In this document: positions 46,956 to 55,812 of the stretch, piece after piece
How positions within the stretch are numbered: position 1 is the first letter of the stretch
Layout of the letters: the number at the start of each line of letters is the position of its first letter
Assembly (NCBI GenBank): GCA_019241645.1
Contig: JAFAWQ010000003.1
Coordinates: forward strand, 1 to 64,000
Source of the DNA: Alphaproteobacteria bacterium
GTDB taxonomy: Bacteria; Pseudomonadota; Alphaproteobacteria; Micropepsales; Micropepsaceae
Direction of reading: 5' to 3'
Length of the DNA stretch: 64,000 nucleotides
Made by a program: the position numbers and the translations under genes
Notes under the pieces: generated by a model
The model's database searches: none
What the model was told of the DNA's origin: nothing
The model's input: the letters and a program-made list of their open reading frames with translations, nothing else

Positions 46956-47989
46956 CGCGCCGCCCTCACCTTCTCGACCAACACGGCAACGTTCTCCGGC
47001 GGTGTATCGGGCAGAATTCCGTGACCCAGATTGAAGATCAAAGGACGGCCCGCCGTCGCCGCCAGAATGTCATCGATGCCGCGCATCAGCGCAGGGCCGC
47101 CGGCGATCACCGCGACCGGATCGAGATTGCCTTGCAAAACAACATTGCCCGGCAAATTCTCCACAGCCCATGAAAGTGGCACGCCGGTATCCATCGATAC
47201 GGCATCCACACCCGTCTCCTGCGCGTATAGAAGATAGCCTTGCAAACTCGCCGTTCGTGGAAAGCCGATGATACGAGCCCGTGGATGCGCTGCTTTCACC
47301 TTGTCCACAATCCGTTTCGTAGGCTCCACCACCCACTCGCGATAGCGGACCTCCGGCAAACCACCCGCCCAGCTGTCGAAGAGCTGCACGGCATCCGCCC
47401 CGACATCGATCTGCGCGATCAGGTGCTGCGCGACGCAATCTCCGATCCGTTCGAGGAGCACCGCAAATGAGTGCGGATCGCGATAGCCCCACAGCCTGGC
47501 GGCACGTTGCTCGTCACCGCCTCGGCCAGCCACCATATAGGTCGCGAGCGTCCATGGGGCACCCGCAAACCCCAGCACGGCGATCTCCGGTGGCAATGCG
47601 CCCCTCACACGCTGAATGGTTTCGTAAGCCGGTGCCAACCGCTCGCGCCAAACTTGTTTCTCCTGCTCCAGTTCAAGCAACGAAGTGACTGGCTGCAGCG
47701 ATGGTCCCTCGCCTTCCTCGAAGATAACCTCCCTGCCCAAAGCGTAGGGAACCGTCAAAATATCGGAAAAGATGATCGCAGCATCGAAACCAAAGCGCCG
47801 GATTGGCTGAAGCGTCGCCTCTGCCGCCAGTTCCGGCGTCATGCACAGCTTCCAGAATGATCCGGCCTTCGCCCGCAGCTCGCGATATTCCGGCAGGTAG
47901 CGTCCGGCTTGCCGCATCAGCCAGACCGGCGGGGGAGATGAGACATCTCCGTTCAACGCACACAGAAGCCGGCTACCATCTTTCTTCAA
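46952..47989 (-). CDS. hemE: Uroporphyrinogen decarboxylase
   Basis: This enzyme decarboxylates uroporphyrinogen III to coproporphyrinogen III and has 345 residues. Signatures PPVWLMRQAGRYLPEYRELR and GFAGAPWTLATYMVAG are clear. The catalytic Asp lies in IFSDILTVPYALG; LFDSWAGGLP and GNLDPVAV follow. It leads the minus-strand haem operon away from the putative origin at 47990-48221, as hemE does in Caulobacter and Rickettsia. Confidence 0.96.
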   Translation of the reverse strand: MKKDGSRLLCALNGDVSSPPPVWLMRQAGRYLPEYRELRAKAGSFWKLCMTPELAAEATLQPIRRFGFDAAIIFSDILTVPYALGREVIFEEGEGPSLQPVTSLLELEQEKQVWRERLAPAYETIQRVRGALPPEIAVLGFAGAPWTLATYMVAGRGGDEQRAARLWGYRDPHSFAVLLERIGDCVAQHLIAQIDVGADAVQLFDSWAGGLPEVRYREWVVEPTKRIVDKVKAAHPRARIIGFPRTASLQGYLLYAQETGVDAVSMDTGVPLSWAVENLPGNVVLQGNLDPVAVIAGGPALMRGIDDILAATAGRPLIFNLGHGILPDTPPENVAVLVEKVRAAR

Positions 47990-48221
47990 GAGAAAGACTC
48001 CTTAAAAGAGTGAAGATGATGTTGGCCCTGTGCTGTTGTGGATGATGTGCGTGTGAGGTTGGTCATTAGGCCTGTAATGCCTGTACCTCAAGGGTTTCGC
48101 TCTGCAGACCTTTCTGTGAGCATAGGGTGGGATGGAATCCGCAGAACGGTGAAGTTTCTCGCATCGGATGTTATGAGGCAGTGATCGCGGTTGACGGATT
48201 TTGGATGGGTGAGGGGCGATT
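47990..48221. other. Candidate chromosomal replication origin region (hemE-ppsR gap)
   Basis: The 232-bp divergent gap between hemE and the DUF299 gene is the location of the Caulobacter origin and of the proposed Rickettsia origin. It is more AT-rich than its surroundings. It contains one DnaA-box-like sequence, TTGTGGATGA (48036-48045, 8/9 to the reverse complement of TTATCCACA), and a direct repeat GCCTGTA at 48070 and 48079. Further near-boxes lie in hemE (TTGTCCACA at 47301, TTCTCCACA at 47157). No CtrA TTAA-N7-TTAA site was seen. Divergent promoters must also be here. Confidence 0.5.
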
Positions 48222-49046
48222 GTGAGTAAGGTGTTTCACATTCATCTGGTGTCGGATGCGACTGGCGAAACCCTGAACGCGATTGCAAAAGCGGCGGCCG
48301 CGCAGTTCGAGGGCGTGGACGTCCAGGATCATTTTTACGCGCTGGTGCGCAGTCAACGCCAGCTTGAACGGGTGATGGAACACATCCGCGTGGAGCCCGG
48401 CCTCGTGCTCTTCACCGTCGTCAACCCTGAGCTTCGCCGCCAACTTGAAAACCAGTGCAAGCAGCTTGGAATTCCCTGCCAGGGCGTGCTGGACGGACCT
48501 ATCGCCGCGCTGCGGAAATTCTTCGGGGATGTAACTGAATCGCACAAACCAGGCGGCCAGCATGAACTCGATCAGCGCTATCTCCACAGGATAGAAGCAC
48601 TGAATTTCGCCATCGCGCACGACGATGGCCAGTCGCTCGACATGCTGAACGATGCCGAGGTCATCCTTGTCGGCGCGAGCCGAACCTCCAAAACACCGAC
48701 CTGTGTGTATCTTGCCATTCGCGGGGTCCGTGCGGCCAACGTCCCGCTTGTACCGAACATTCCCCCGCCGCCGCAGCTGCTGACGACAGGCGCGCCGCTG
48801 ATCGTCGGGCTATGGGCCTCTCCTGACCGTCTGGTGCAGATCCGCCGCAACCGTCTGACGGTATTGGGCGAGGTGCGGGATACGTCTTATGTGGATTTGG
48901 AGAACGTAAGGGCGGAGGTTTCGACCACGCGGAAGCTCTTCGAACAACAGGGTTGGCCAGTCATCGATGTCAGCCGGCGCTCGGTGGAAGAGACAGCGGC
49001 GGCTGTGATCAATCTGCTGACAGAGAGGCGCGAAGCCGCGGAATGA
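48222..49046 (+). CDS. ppsR: Pyruvate,phosphate dikinase / PEP synthase regulatory kinase-phosphorylase (DUF299)
   Basis: This bifunctional ADP-dependent kinase/phosphorylase regulates PPDK or PEP synthase and has 274 residues. It has FHIHLVSDATGETLNAIAKA at the N-terminus and the P-loop region VGASRTSKTPTCVYLA. YLHRIEALNFAIAHDDG is also typical. The start is GTG at 48222 behind gaggggcgat. It is the RP001/CC0001-type gene that flanks alphaproteobacterial origins. Its end overlaps aroE (ATGA); maf, often next here, is absent. Confidence 0.92.
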   Translation: MSKVFHIHLVSDATGETLNAIAKAAAAQFEGVDVQDHFYALVRSQRQLERVMEHIRVEPGLVLFTVVNPELRRQLENQCKQLGIPCQGVLDGPIAALRKFFGDVTESHKPGGQHELDQRYLHRIEALNFAIAHDDGQSLDMLNDAEVILVGASRTSKTPTCVYLAIRGVRAANVPLVPNIPPPPQLLTTGAPLIVGLWASPDRLVQIRRNRLTVLGEVRDTSYVDLENVRAEVSTTRKLFEQQGWPVIDVSRRSVEETAAAVINLLTERREAAE

Positions 49047-49894
49047 GCGCCAGCCTTACACTGGCAGGGGTCGTGGGTTATCCGGTGGCACATTCGCTGT
49101 CCCCGAAACTTCATGGGTTTTGGCTGAAGCAACACCGGATACACGGATGTTATCTCCCGCTGGCGGTCAGGCCGGAGCAATTTTCGCTGCTCATACACGC
49201 CTTGCAGGTCGCGGGATTTGCCGGGGTAAACGTCACGATCCCTCACAAGCAGGCGGCGTTTGCGATCTGCGAGACCGTCGACGAGGGGGCGCGGAAGACC
49301 GGCGCGGCAAACCTCATCATCTTCAGGAACAGCCAGATCCACGGTTTCAACACGGATGTCGGGGGCTTGTGTGCGAGCCTGGAGCAGGACTTCGGCAGGG
49401 TATCCCTTGCGGGGAAAAAGGCGGTGTTGCTTGGAGCGGGAGGGGCCGCGCGTGCGGCCATCGTTGCGCTGGATCGGTTGGGGATGGCCGAGATTCGTGT
49501 CGTCAATCGCGATCCTGGCCGGATGACAACACTCATCGGGGAATTACGCCGCCATGCGACCGCCGAACTGCTCGCGTTTGAATGGCAGCGGTGGCCGGAA
49601 GCGGCTGACGCGGCCGCACTGCTCCTGAATGCCACGAGCGGCGGCATGGCGGGCGAGCGGAATTTGACCATTTCGCTGGAGCCGTTGCCGAAGGAAGCCA
49701 CTGTGTACGATCTGGTCTACAATCCGTCCGAGACCATTCTGCTCAAGCAGGCGAGAGAGCGCGGCCACAAATGCGCAAACGGCCTCGGCATGCTGATGCA
49801 CCAGGCCGTGCCCTCCTTCGAAGCCTTCTTCGGCATACGGCCTGCGGTCACGCCGGAGTTGCAGGCAGAACTCGAGCAGGCGTTGTCGTTGTGA
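49043..49894 (+). CDS. aroE: Shikimate dehydrogenase
   Basis: This enzyme performs NADPH-dependent reduction of 3-dehydroshikimate in aromatic amino acid synthesis and has 283 residues. Substrate-binding motifs are GYPVAHSLSPKLHGFWL and GVNVTIPHKQAA, with the catalytic Lys in the latter. The cofactor loop is VLLGAGGAARAAIVAL, and GMLMHQAVPSFEAFFG is the C-terminal signature. It overlaps ppsR by 4 bases and coaE by 4 bases (GTGA), a tightly packed operon. Confidence 0.95.
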   Translation: MSASLTLAGVVGYPVAHSLSPKLHGFWLKQHRIHGCYLPLAVRPEQFSLLIHALQVAGFAGVNVTIPHKQAAFAICETVDEGARKTGAANLIIFRNSQIHGFNTDVGGLCASLEQDFGRVSLAGKKAVLLGAGGAARAAIVALDRLGMAEIRVVNRDPGRMTTLIGELRRHATAELLAFEWQRWPEAADAAALLLNATSGGMAGERNLTISLEPLPKEATVYDLVYNPSETILLKQARERGHKCANGLGMLMHQAVPSFEAFFGIRPAVTPELQAELEQALSL

Positions 49895-50520
49895 CGAAGC
49901 ATCGGCCCCTTGTCCTTGGCCTCACCGGTTCGATTGGCATGGGCAAGACGGAAACGGCGAAGCTGTTCGCAAAGCTCGGCGTTCCGGTCCATGATGCCGA
50001 TGCCGCAGTTCACAAACTCTACGAGCGCGGGGGCTCGCTCGTCGATGAAATCAGCCGCGCATTTCCTGGCACGGTTCGCGATGGCAAAGTTGATCGCGCG
50101 GCGCTCGCGATGGAGATCGGTACCAGCGCGGAGAAGCTCAAACGTCTGGAACAGATCGTCCACCCGCTGGTGGCACAGGAACAACGGGCCTTTATCGAAA
50201 AAGCGGCCCAAACCGGTGCCGAAATTGTGGTTCTTGACGTCCCTCTTCTGTACGAGACCGGCGGTCACACCCGCATGGATACCGTGGTAGTGGTCTCGGC
50301 GCCGCGGGAAATTCAGCGCGCCCGCGTGCTCAGCCGCCCCGGAATGACGCCGGAGAAGCTCGATCGTCTTCTCGCTCGCCAGATGCCCGACGCAGAAAAG
50401 CGTGCACAAGCGCATTTCGTGGTTGAGACGGACAAGGGTCTCGACCACGCTTTCGTGCAGGTGAAGGAGATCGTTGCCGCGTTGCGGGAGCGGCGGCGCA
50501 GGGAAACCGGCAGTGCGTGA
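49891..50520 (+). CDS. coaE: Dephospho-CoA kinase
   Basis: This enzyme carries out the last step of CoA synthesis and has 209 residues. The P-loop GLTGSIGMGKTETAKLF is followed by VHDADAAVHKLY, HPLVAQEQRAFI and LDVPLLYETGG, then the lid SRPGMTPEKLDRLLARQMP. The start is GTG at 49891, overlapping the aroE stop. The last 8 bases overlap the dnaQ start. Confidence 0.95.
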   Translation: MTKHRPLVLGLTGSIGMGKTETAKLFAKLGVPVHDADAAVHKLYERGGSLVDEISRAFPGTVRDGKVDRAALAMEIGTSAEKLKRLEQIVHPLVAQEQRAFIEKAAQTGAEIVVLDVPLLYETGGHTRMDTVVVVSAPREIQRARVLSRPGMTPEKLDRLLARQMPDAEKRAQAHFVVETDKGLDHAFVQVKEIVAALRERRRRETGSA

Positions 50521-51196
50521 AATTGTCCTCGATACGGAAACCACCGGACTCGATCCGGTCGACGGACACCGGATCATCGAAATCGGCTGCGTGGAATTGG
50601 TCGATCACCTGCCGACCGGGGTGACATTCCAGCGCTATCTCAATCCCGAACGTCTGGTGCTGGAATCCGAGCGGGTGCACGGCATCGCCGACGCGTTCCT
50701 GGCGGACAAGCCATTGTTCGCGCACATCGCCGACGAGCTGATCGCGTTTCTGGGCGATGCGCCGGTCATCATGCACAACGCCGGCTTCGACCTGAAATTC
50801 CTTAATCACGAATTGCGTCGCGTGGCGCGGCCCACCATTTCATTCGGACGCGCCATCGACACGATCGAGATCGCGAAGACGAAACTGCCGGGCGCGCGAT
50901 ACTCGCTGGATGAATTGTGCCGCCGGTTCGGCGTGGATCTTTCCAGCCGCGTAAAGCATGGCGCGCTGCTCGATGCACAGCTCACCGCGCAAATCTATCT
51001 GGAACTGGTTGGCGGCCGTCAGGCCCGGCTCATGCTGGCACCGGCGGACAGCGTCCTCGCGGCCGCCGCCAGCGAAATCCGCGTCCCTCGGCTAAGGCCG
51101 GAGCCGCTTCTGCCCCGCCTCAGCGAGCAGGAACTCGTGTTGCATGCCGCTTTCGTCGCGGATTTGGGCGCACAAGCGGTATGGAACTGGGCCTAA
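50513..51196 (+). CDS. dnaQ: DNA polymerase III epsilon subunit (proofreading exonuclease)
   Basis: This 3'-5' exonuclease of the replicase has 227 residues. ExoI is LDTETTGLDPVDGHRIIEIG, ExoII HNAGFDLKFLNHEL and ExoIII the HGALLDAQLTAQIYLEL region, so the DEDDh active site is complete. The start is GTG at 50513 within the end of coaE. The gene order ppsR-aroE-coaE-dnaQ is conserved beside alphaproteobacterial origins. It runs 4 bases into the convergent secB. Confidence 0.94.
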   Translation: MREIVLDTETTGLDPVDGHRIIEIGCVELVDHLPTGVTFQRYLNPERLVLESERVHGIADAFLADKPLFAHIADELIAFLGDAPVIMHNAGFDLKFLNHELRRVARPTISFGRAIDTIEIAKTKLPGARYSLDELCRRFGVDLSSRVKHGALLDAQLTAQIYLELVGGRQARLMLAPADSVLAAAASEIRVPRLRPEPLLPRLSEQELVLHAAFVADLGAQAVWNWA

Positions 51197-51690
51197 ACGG
51201 TGGCCGGTGCCTGGGATTGCTGCTGCTGCGCCTCGGCCTGCTTGGCCCGATATAGCGCCGCGAAATCGATCGGCTCGATCAACAGCGGCGGCATCCCGCC
51301 GTCGCGAATGACATCGGCGACGACGCGGCGCGCGAAGGGGAATATGATGTGCGGCGCCTCGATGAGCAGGAATTGCTGCACGATCTCCGGCGGCGCGTTC
51401 TGAATCCCGAACATGCCGGCGTAGACAAGCTCCAGCAGAAAAAGAGGCTTGTCCTCGGACTTGGCGGTCACCCGCAGCTTGAGGTCGACCTCGTACCGAT
51501 CCTGATCCAGCCGCCGCGCCTGCAGATCGACGCCAAGCTCGATTTGCGGCCGTGCTGCGGCATTTCCCGGTGCGCCTGGGTTTTCGAACGACAAATCCTT
51601 TATGTACTGGCCAAGGACCTGAACGCGAACCTCTTGCGGCGAGGGAGTACCGTCGCCATTGGTCATGCCGGGATGCTGCGGTTCGCTCAT
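51193..51690 (-). CDS. secB: Preprotein export chaperone SecB
   Basis: This tetrameric cytosolic chaperone hands unfolded preproteins to SecA and has 165 residues. Conserved blocks are VLGQYIKDLSFENPGAP, YEVDLKLRVTAKSEDKPLFLLELVYAGMF and EAPHIIFPFARRVVADVIRDGGMPPLLIEPIDFAALY. The C-terminal tail is Gln/Ala-rich. The start was set to the ATG at 51690 (MSEPQHPGMTNG). It is convergent with dnaQ, as in related genomes. Confidence 0.94.
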   Translation of the reverse strand: MSEPQHPGMTNGDGTPSPQEVRVQVLGQYIKDLSFENPGAPGNAAARPQIELGVDLQARRLDQDRYEVDLKLRVTAKSEDKPLFLLELVYAGMFGIQNAPPEIVQQFLLIEAPHIIFPFARRVVADVIRDGGMPPLLIEPIDFAALYRAKQAEAQQQQSQAPATV

Positions 51691-51874
51691 GTCGGGCTCG
51701 TCGGGCTGAAGGCGGGCGGGGCTAACATGGCCCGGTTGCAATGACAAGCGCGCGAGGCGGGGCGGGAGGTGTATGCCCGCCGGCGCGCGAAATGATATGC
51801 CTGCTGCTGGACGGACAAGCGCTCGAAGTCTATTTTCAGACGTTATAGAAGGCGCGGCACTTGTCGGTTGGATC

Positions 51875-52546
51875 GTGAACTCGCAACTGCTTTACATCGT
51901 TTTGCTCGCCATGGTCGCCGGGATCGTGCTGTTCCGGCTCTACAGCGTGCTGGGCCGGCGGACCGGTCACGAACGGCCGCCTTCCGACCGTTTCGAACCT
52001 GTGAGCGCGCCCGAGGCGGCCAAGGCCGAGCCTGTTTTGCTGCCGGATGGCTCCGGCTCCCGGCAGAACGCGGCTGATCCTGCTGCACGTGGATTGCTGG
52101 ACATCAAGCTCGCAGACCGCAACTTCGATACTGCGCACTTTCTGGATGGCGCGAAGCGGGCCTACGAAACCATCGTCACGGCGTTTGCGCGCGGAGAGCG
52201 TGATACCTTGCGGCCGCTGCTGGGCGACGAAGTGTATGCCGCGTTCGATCACGTGATCGGCGAGCGAGAGAAGCGCAAGGAGAGGGTCGAATTTACGTTC
52301 ATCGGCTTTCGCGATGCGAACATCTCCGGCGCCAGTCTCAAGAACAATATTGCGGATGTCACAGTCTCCTTCGGAGCGCAGTTCAGTTCTGTTACCATCG
52401 ATTCGACAGGAGCGGCGATTGACGGCAATTCCAATGCCGTTCGCGAAGTCTCCGACGTGTGGTCCTTCGAGCGCAATGTGCGCTCGTCCGATCCGAACTG
52501 GAAACTGGTGGCCACCTCGGGCGAAGCAGGTTTGCAGGGCTCTTGA
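51875..52546 (+). CDS. Tim44/TimA family membrane-anchored protein
   Basis: This bacterial Tim44-like protein has about 223 residues. One N-terminal helix (SQLLYIVLLAMVAGIVLFRL) and a GRRTGHERPP stretch precede the Tim44-like domain. That domain has FDTAHFLDGAKRAYETIVTAFARGERDTLRPLL and EFTFIGFRDANISG. The GTG at 51875 was preferred because homologues begin just before this helix; the frame stays open to 51773. It is thought to aid membrane protein assembly. Its stop overlaps the mltA ATG. Confidence 0.87.
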   Translation: MNSQLLYIVLLAMVAGIVLFRLYSVLGRRTGHERPPSDRFEPVSAPEAAKAEPVLLPDGSGSRQNAADPAARGLLDIKLADRNFDTAHFLDGAKRAYETIVTAFARGERDTLRPLLGDEVYAAFDHVIGEREKRKERVEFTFIGFRDANISGASLKNNIADVTVSFGAQFSSVTIDSTGAAIDGNSNAVREVSDVWSFERNVRSSDPNWKLVATSGEAGLQGS

Positions 52547-53799
52547 TGGCCGGCCGGTGGCGGTCCGTCCCTCGCTTCGTTCTGATCGCCGTCGCTGCAT
52601 TGAGCGCGGTTGCCCTGTTCGCTCTCTGGCGTCTGTATGCGCCTTCGCTACCGCGGCATGCCAGCGAGGCGGTTCTCGTTCCTGTGCGGTTCGCCGATCT
52701 TGCTGGATGGAGAAGCAGCGACCCTCGCGCTGCCCTGCAGGCGTTTGTGCGCTCCTGCGTGATTTTGCAACAAAAGTCTCCCACGGTCCGCCTGGGTGCC
52801 AGGGGATACGCCGGTGCCGTCGCGGACTGGCAACAAGTCTGCGCCACCACGCCAGCCGTGAGTTCGCCCGCCGGCCGAATTCGCGGCTGGTTCGAGGCTG
52901 GCTTTCGTCCCATGGAAGTGAGATCTGAAAACGGGCCGGCGGCTCTGCTCACCGGATACTATGAACCCGAATTGGCCGCCTCGCGGACACGTCATGATCA
53001 ATTCCAGACACCGATTTACGGTCTCCCGGAAAATTTGGTCAGCGTCGACCTTGGCGATTTCAGAAATGAGCTGCGCGGCGAGCGCATCATCGGCTGCGCG
53101 GGCGGTCATCGTCTGCTGCCGTGTCCTGCGCGCGCCGCGATTGACGCAGCTGGTCTGAAGCAAGGCGAGGTGCTGTTCTATGCCGCCGATCCGGTTGCCG
53201 TTTTCTTCCTGCACATTCAGGGCTCCGGCCGTGTGCGGCTTGAGGATGGTAGTCTCGTCCGCGTGGCCTATGCCGGCCAGAACGGGCGGCCGTACAAAGC
53301 GATCGGTCGCACTTTGATTGAACGTAGACTGCTTCCGCGCAACGGCATGTCGATGCAGATTCTGCGCGATTGGCTGCACCGTAATCCATCGCAAGCGCGC
53401 GAGATCATGGAAACCGACCAGTCCTACGTCTTTTTCAAGGACGCTTCGCTCGGCGATCCGGCTCTCGGGAGTCCCGGCAGCGAGGGTGTGCCACTGACGC
53501 CGGGTGCAAGTCTCGCGATCGATCCGCGGGTCCATCCCTATGGGCTCCCGATCTATGTCGCTGCGACTCGCCCCGATGCGAATCCGGATAAACCTGAGCA
53601 AGCCTTCAACCGTCTGCTCATAGCGCAGGATAGCGGCGGCGCCATCCGCGGTCCCGCCCGCGGCGATGTGTTCTGGGGTTTTGGCAATGACGCGGAATCC
53701 ATCGCCGGCCGCATGAAAGCCACCGGCCGATTCTTCGTGCTTCTGCCAACGGCTGTCGCCGCGCGCCTGGGGCATCGAAGAGTGCTCACCACGTCATGA
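52546..53799 (+). CDS. mltA: Membrane-bound lytic murein transglycosylase A
   Basis: This MltA-family transglycosylase has 417 residues. An N-terminal helix (FVLIAVAALSAVALFALWRL) anchors it and there is no lipobox. The MltA domain includes GRIRGWFEAGFRPMEV, LLTGYYEPELAASR, FFLHIQGSGRVRLEDG and VAYAGQNGRPYKAIGRTL. The C-terminal 3D domain has the catalytic Asp in LLIAQDSGGAIRGPARGD. It cleaves peptidoglycan glycan strands. It is coupled to the Tim44-like gene (TGATG) and to the smr gene (ATGA). Confidence 0.94.
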   Translation: MAGRWRSVPRFVLIAVAALSAVALFALWRLYAPSLPRHASEAVLVPVRFADLAGWRSSDPRAALQAFVRSCVILQQKSPTVRLGARGYAGAVADWQQVCATTPAVSSPAGRIRGWFEAGFRPMEVRSENGPAALLTGYYEPELAASRTRHDQFQTPIYGLPENLVSVDLGDFRNELRGERIIGCAGGHRLLPCPARAAIDAAGLKQGEVLFYAADPVAVFFLHIQGSGRVRLEDGSLVRVAYAGQNGRPYKAIGRTLIERRLLPRNGMSMQILRDWLHRNPSQAREIMETDQSYVFFKDASLGDPALGSPGSEGVPLTPGASLAIDPRVHPYGLPIYVAATRPDANPDKPEQAFNRLLIAQDSGGAIRGPARGDVFWGFGNDAESIAGRMKATGRFFVLLPTAVAARLGHRRVLTTS

Positions 53800-54320
53800 T
53801 CCGCAGACGCCGGCCCGCAACCGATGAAGAGCGCGCGCTGTTTGAATACGTGCTGCGCGGCGGCGATCCGTCCGAGCCCGCGAAGCCGGAGAAGGCGAAA
53901 ATTGAGGCCGAGATCGCGCTCACCAAACCACATCGTCCGCCGCGGCGGCCGACAGGAATAGACGGACGGACGGCAGAGCGCCTGCGCAAAGGACTGATCG
54001 AGCCTGGCGCCAGTCTCGATCTCCACGGCTTTACCGAGACCGCCGCGCATGCCGCGTTGACGGTGTTTCTCCGAGACGCCGCCAGGCGAGGCGTTCGCCT
54101 TGCTCTCGTTGTCACCGGCAAGGGCTCGAAGTCTGTCTCGGAAGAACCCTTCAGCCTGGGTCTGGAGGGACGCGCGCGCGGAATACTCAGAACGATGGTG
54201 CCGCGATGGTTGTCGGAACCGGAACTCGTACGACTGGTTGCCGATGTGAGAACGGCCCATCGCCGTCACGGCGGCGCAGGCGCCTACTACCTCTATCTGC
54301 GCAAAGAGCGGCAGACATGA
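53796..54320 (+). CDS. Smr-domain (MutS2 C-terminal-like) nuclease protein
   Basis: This 174-residue protein has a charged N-terminal half (RRRRPATDEERALFEYVLRGG and a Pro/Lys linker). A C-terminal Smr domain follows: SLDLHGFTETAAHAALTVFL, LALVVTGKGSKS, then AHRRHGGAGAYYLYLRK. The LDLHG and TGKG motifs suggest an active endonuclease. This gene follows mltA in many alphaproteobacteria. Its last 4 bases overlap the next gene. Confidence 0.9.
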   Translation: MIRRRRPATDEERALFEYVLRGGDPSEPAKPEKAKIEAEIALTKPHRPPRRPTGIDGRTAERLRKGLIEPGASLDLHGFTETAAHAALTVFLRDAARRGVRLALVVTGKGSKSVSEEPFSLGLEGRARGILRTMVPRWLSEPELVRLVADVRTAHRRHGGAGAYYLYLRKERQT

Positions 54321-54736
54321 AGCAGCATTTTTCCGTCATCGAATTGCGCACGCGCGGGCCAGGCTTCCAGCCGTTCACGCAGGCGGCAGACTCTTTCCTG
54401 CGCGAATCCGGTGTGTCAGACGGATTGCTGACCTGTTTCGTGCGGCATACCTCTGCCTCTCTGGTCATCCAGGAGAATGCCGATCCGGACGTGCTGGCCG
54501 ATCTCGCGGATTTTATGAATCGCCTGGTTTCGCGTGACCAGAGTCTCTACCGGCACACGGCCGAAGGGCCCGACGACATGCCAAGTCACATCCGCTCCAT
54601 CCTTACGCAAACGTCGCTTTCCATTCCGGTGCGCGACAAACGAATGATGCTTGGCACCTGGCAAGGGCTCTACCTGTTCGAGCATCGCGACGCCCCGCAC
54701 CGGCGCGAAATTTTGCTGCACATCATCGGCGAGTGA
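54317..54736 (+). CDS. YjbQ family secondary thiamine-phosphate synthase-like protein
   Basis: This UPF0047/YjbQ protein has 139 residues. It has GLLTCFVRHTSASLVIQENADPDVLADL, the acidic/His site YRHTAEGPDDMPSHIRS, and the C-terminal GTWQGLYLFEHRDAPHRREI. Family members can show weak thiamine-phosphate synthase activity; the true role is unclear. It ends exactly where the convergent adenosine kinase gene ends, with no gap. Confidence 0.88.
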   Translation: MKQHFSVIELRTRGPGFQPFTQAADSFLRESGVSDGLLTCFVRHTSASLVIQENADPDVLADLADFMNRLVSRDQSLYRHTAEGPDDMPSHIRSILTQTSLSIPVRDKRMMLGTWQGLYLFEHRDAPHRREILLHIIGE

Positions 54737-55726
54737 TCAGACCAATCCCGCGTCTGCCGCAAGAGTGCGCAAGGAAGTCTCCGGCCGCGCGCCGTAATGC
54801 GAGATCACCTCCCCCGCCGCCAAACCGCCAAGCCGCCCGGCTTGCGCGAGGCCCTTGCCGTGCGTGATGCCATACAGAAATCCCGCCGCGAATTGATCCC
54901 CGGCGCCTGTGGAATCCACCACGCGCTCGACGGGCGCCGCATCGAGCACATGCACCTCCACGCCTTGCGCGATGACGCAACCTTTTTCGGAGCGCGTGAG
55001 CGCCGCGATACCTGGCCAGATTCGCGTTTTCTGCAAGACCGCATCGAAGTCTTCGGTCTCGAAGAGCGCTTTCGCCTCTTCTTCGTTGGCGAAAAGGATG
55101 TCGATGTCCTTGAGCAAAGCCAGGAACTCTGCTCTCCAACGTCCCACGCAAAAGGGATCGGAGAGCGTGAAAGCCACTTTGCGGCGGTTCGCCTTTGCCG
55201 CGGCGATGGCTTTGTTGATCGCGGCCTTGGCGTCGGGCATATCCCAAAGGTAGCCCTCGATGTAGAGAACTTCCGCAGCGGCGATATCTGCGTCGGAAAT
55301 ATCCGCAGGCGTGAGCTCGCGGCTGGCGCCGAGATAGGTGCTCATGCTGCGCTGGCCGTCCGGCGTAACCGCGATAATGCAGCAGGCCGTGGGCGGTCCT
55401 CCATCGGCCATCGGGGTGGTGTAGCGCACGCCCAATTCGCGCAAACCGCTGGCGAAGCTTTCGCCGAGTCGGTCAGCCTTCACCTTTCCGACGAACAGCC
55501 CTATTGCACCGAGCGAGGCCAGTCCGGCCATGGTGTTTGCGGCCGATCCGCCGGCCGCTTCCTGGGCCATGGGCAGCGCGCCGCACAAATGCGCCGCGCG
55601 CTCGGCATCGATCAGCGTCATCACGCCCTTTGAAATGTCGTGCTGGGCCAGGAATTCGTCGTCGGCCGGCGCAATGATGTCCACGATCGCATTGCCGATC
55701 CCGACAACGTCGTATCCCGATGACAT
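54737..55726 (-). CDS. Adenosine kinase (PfkB family)
   Basis: This PfkB-family sugar/nucleoside kinase has 329 residues and is close to the adenosine kinases of alphaproteobacteria. It has YDVVGIGNAIVDIIAPADDEFL at the N-terminus, GGSAANTMAGLASLG (PfkB signature 1), and the anion hole and base Asp in VDSTGAGDQFAAGFLYG (signature 2). LSDPFCVGRWRAEFL is subgroup-typical. It would salvage adenosine to AMP; other nucleosides are possible. Confidence 0.87.
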   Translation of the reverse strand: MSSGYDVVGIGNAIVDIIAPADDEFLAQHDISKGVMTLIDAERAAHLCGALPMAQEAAGGSAANTMAGLASLGAIGLFVGKVKADRLGESFASGLRELGVRYTTPMADGGPPTACCIIAVTPDGQRSMSTYLGASRELTPADISDADIAAAEVLYIEGYLWDMPDAKAAINKAIAAAKANRRKVAFTLSDPFCVGRWRAEFLALLKDIDILFANEEEAKALFETEDFDAVLQKTRIWPGIAALTRSEKGCVIAQGVEVHVLDAAPVERVVDSTGAGDQFAAGFLYGITHGKGLAQAGRLGGLAAGEVISHYGARPETSLRTLAADAGLV

Positions 55727-55812
55727 GGAAATCCCCTGCGCCTGTTTTGTCCCCTGCCTATTCGAGCGACCTTATGTGTGCAACTGCACACGGCGGCCGC
55801 TCATTTTGGAAT

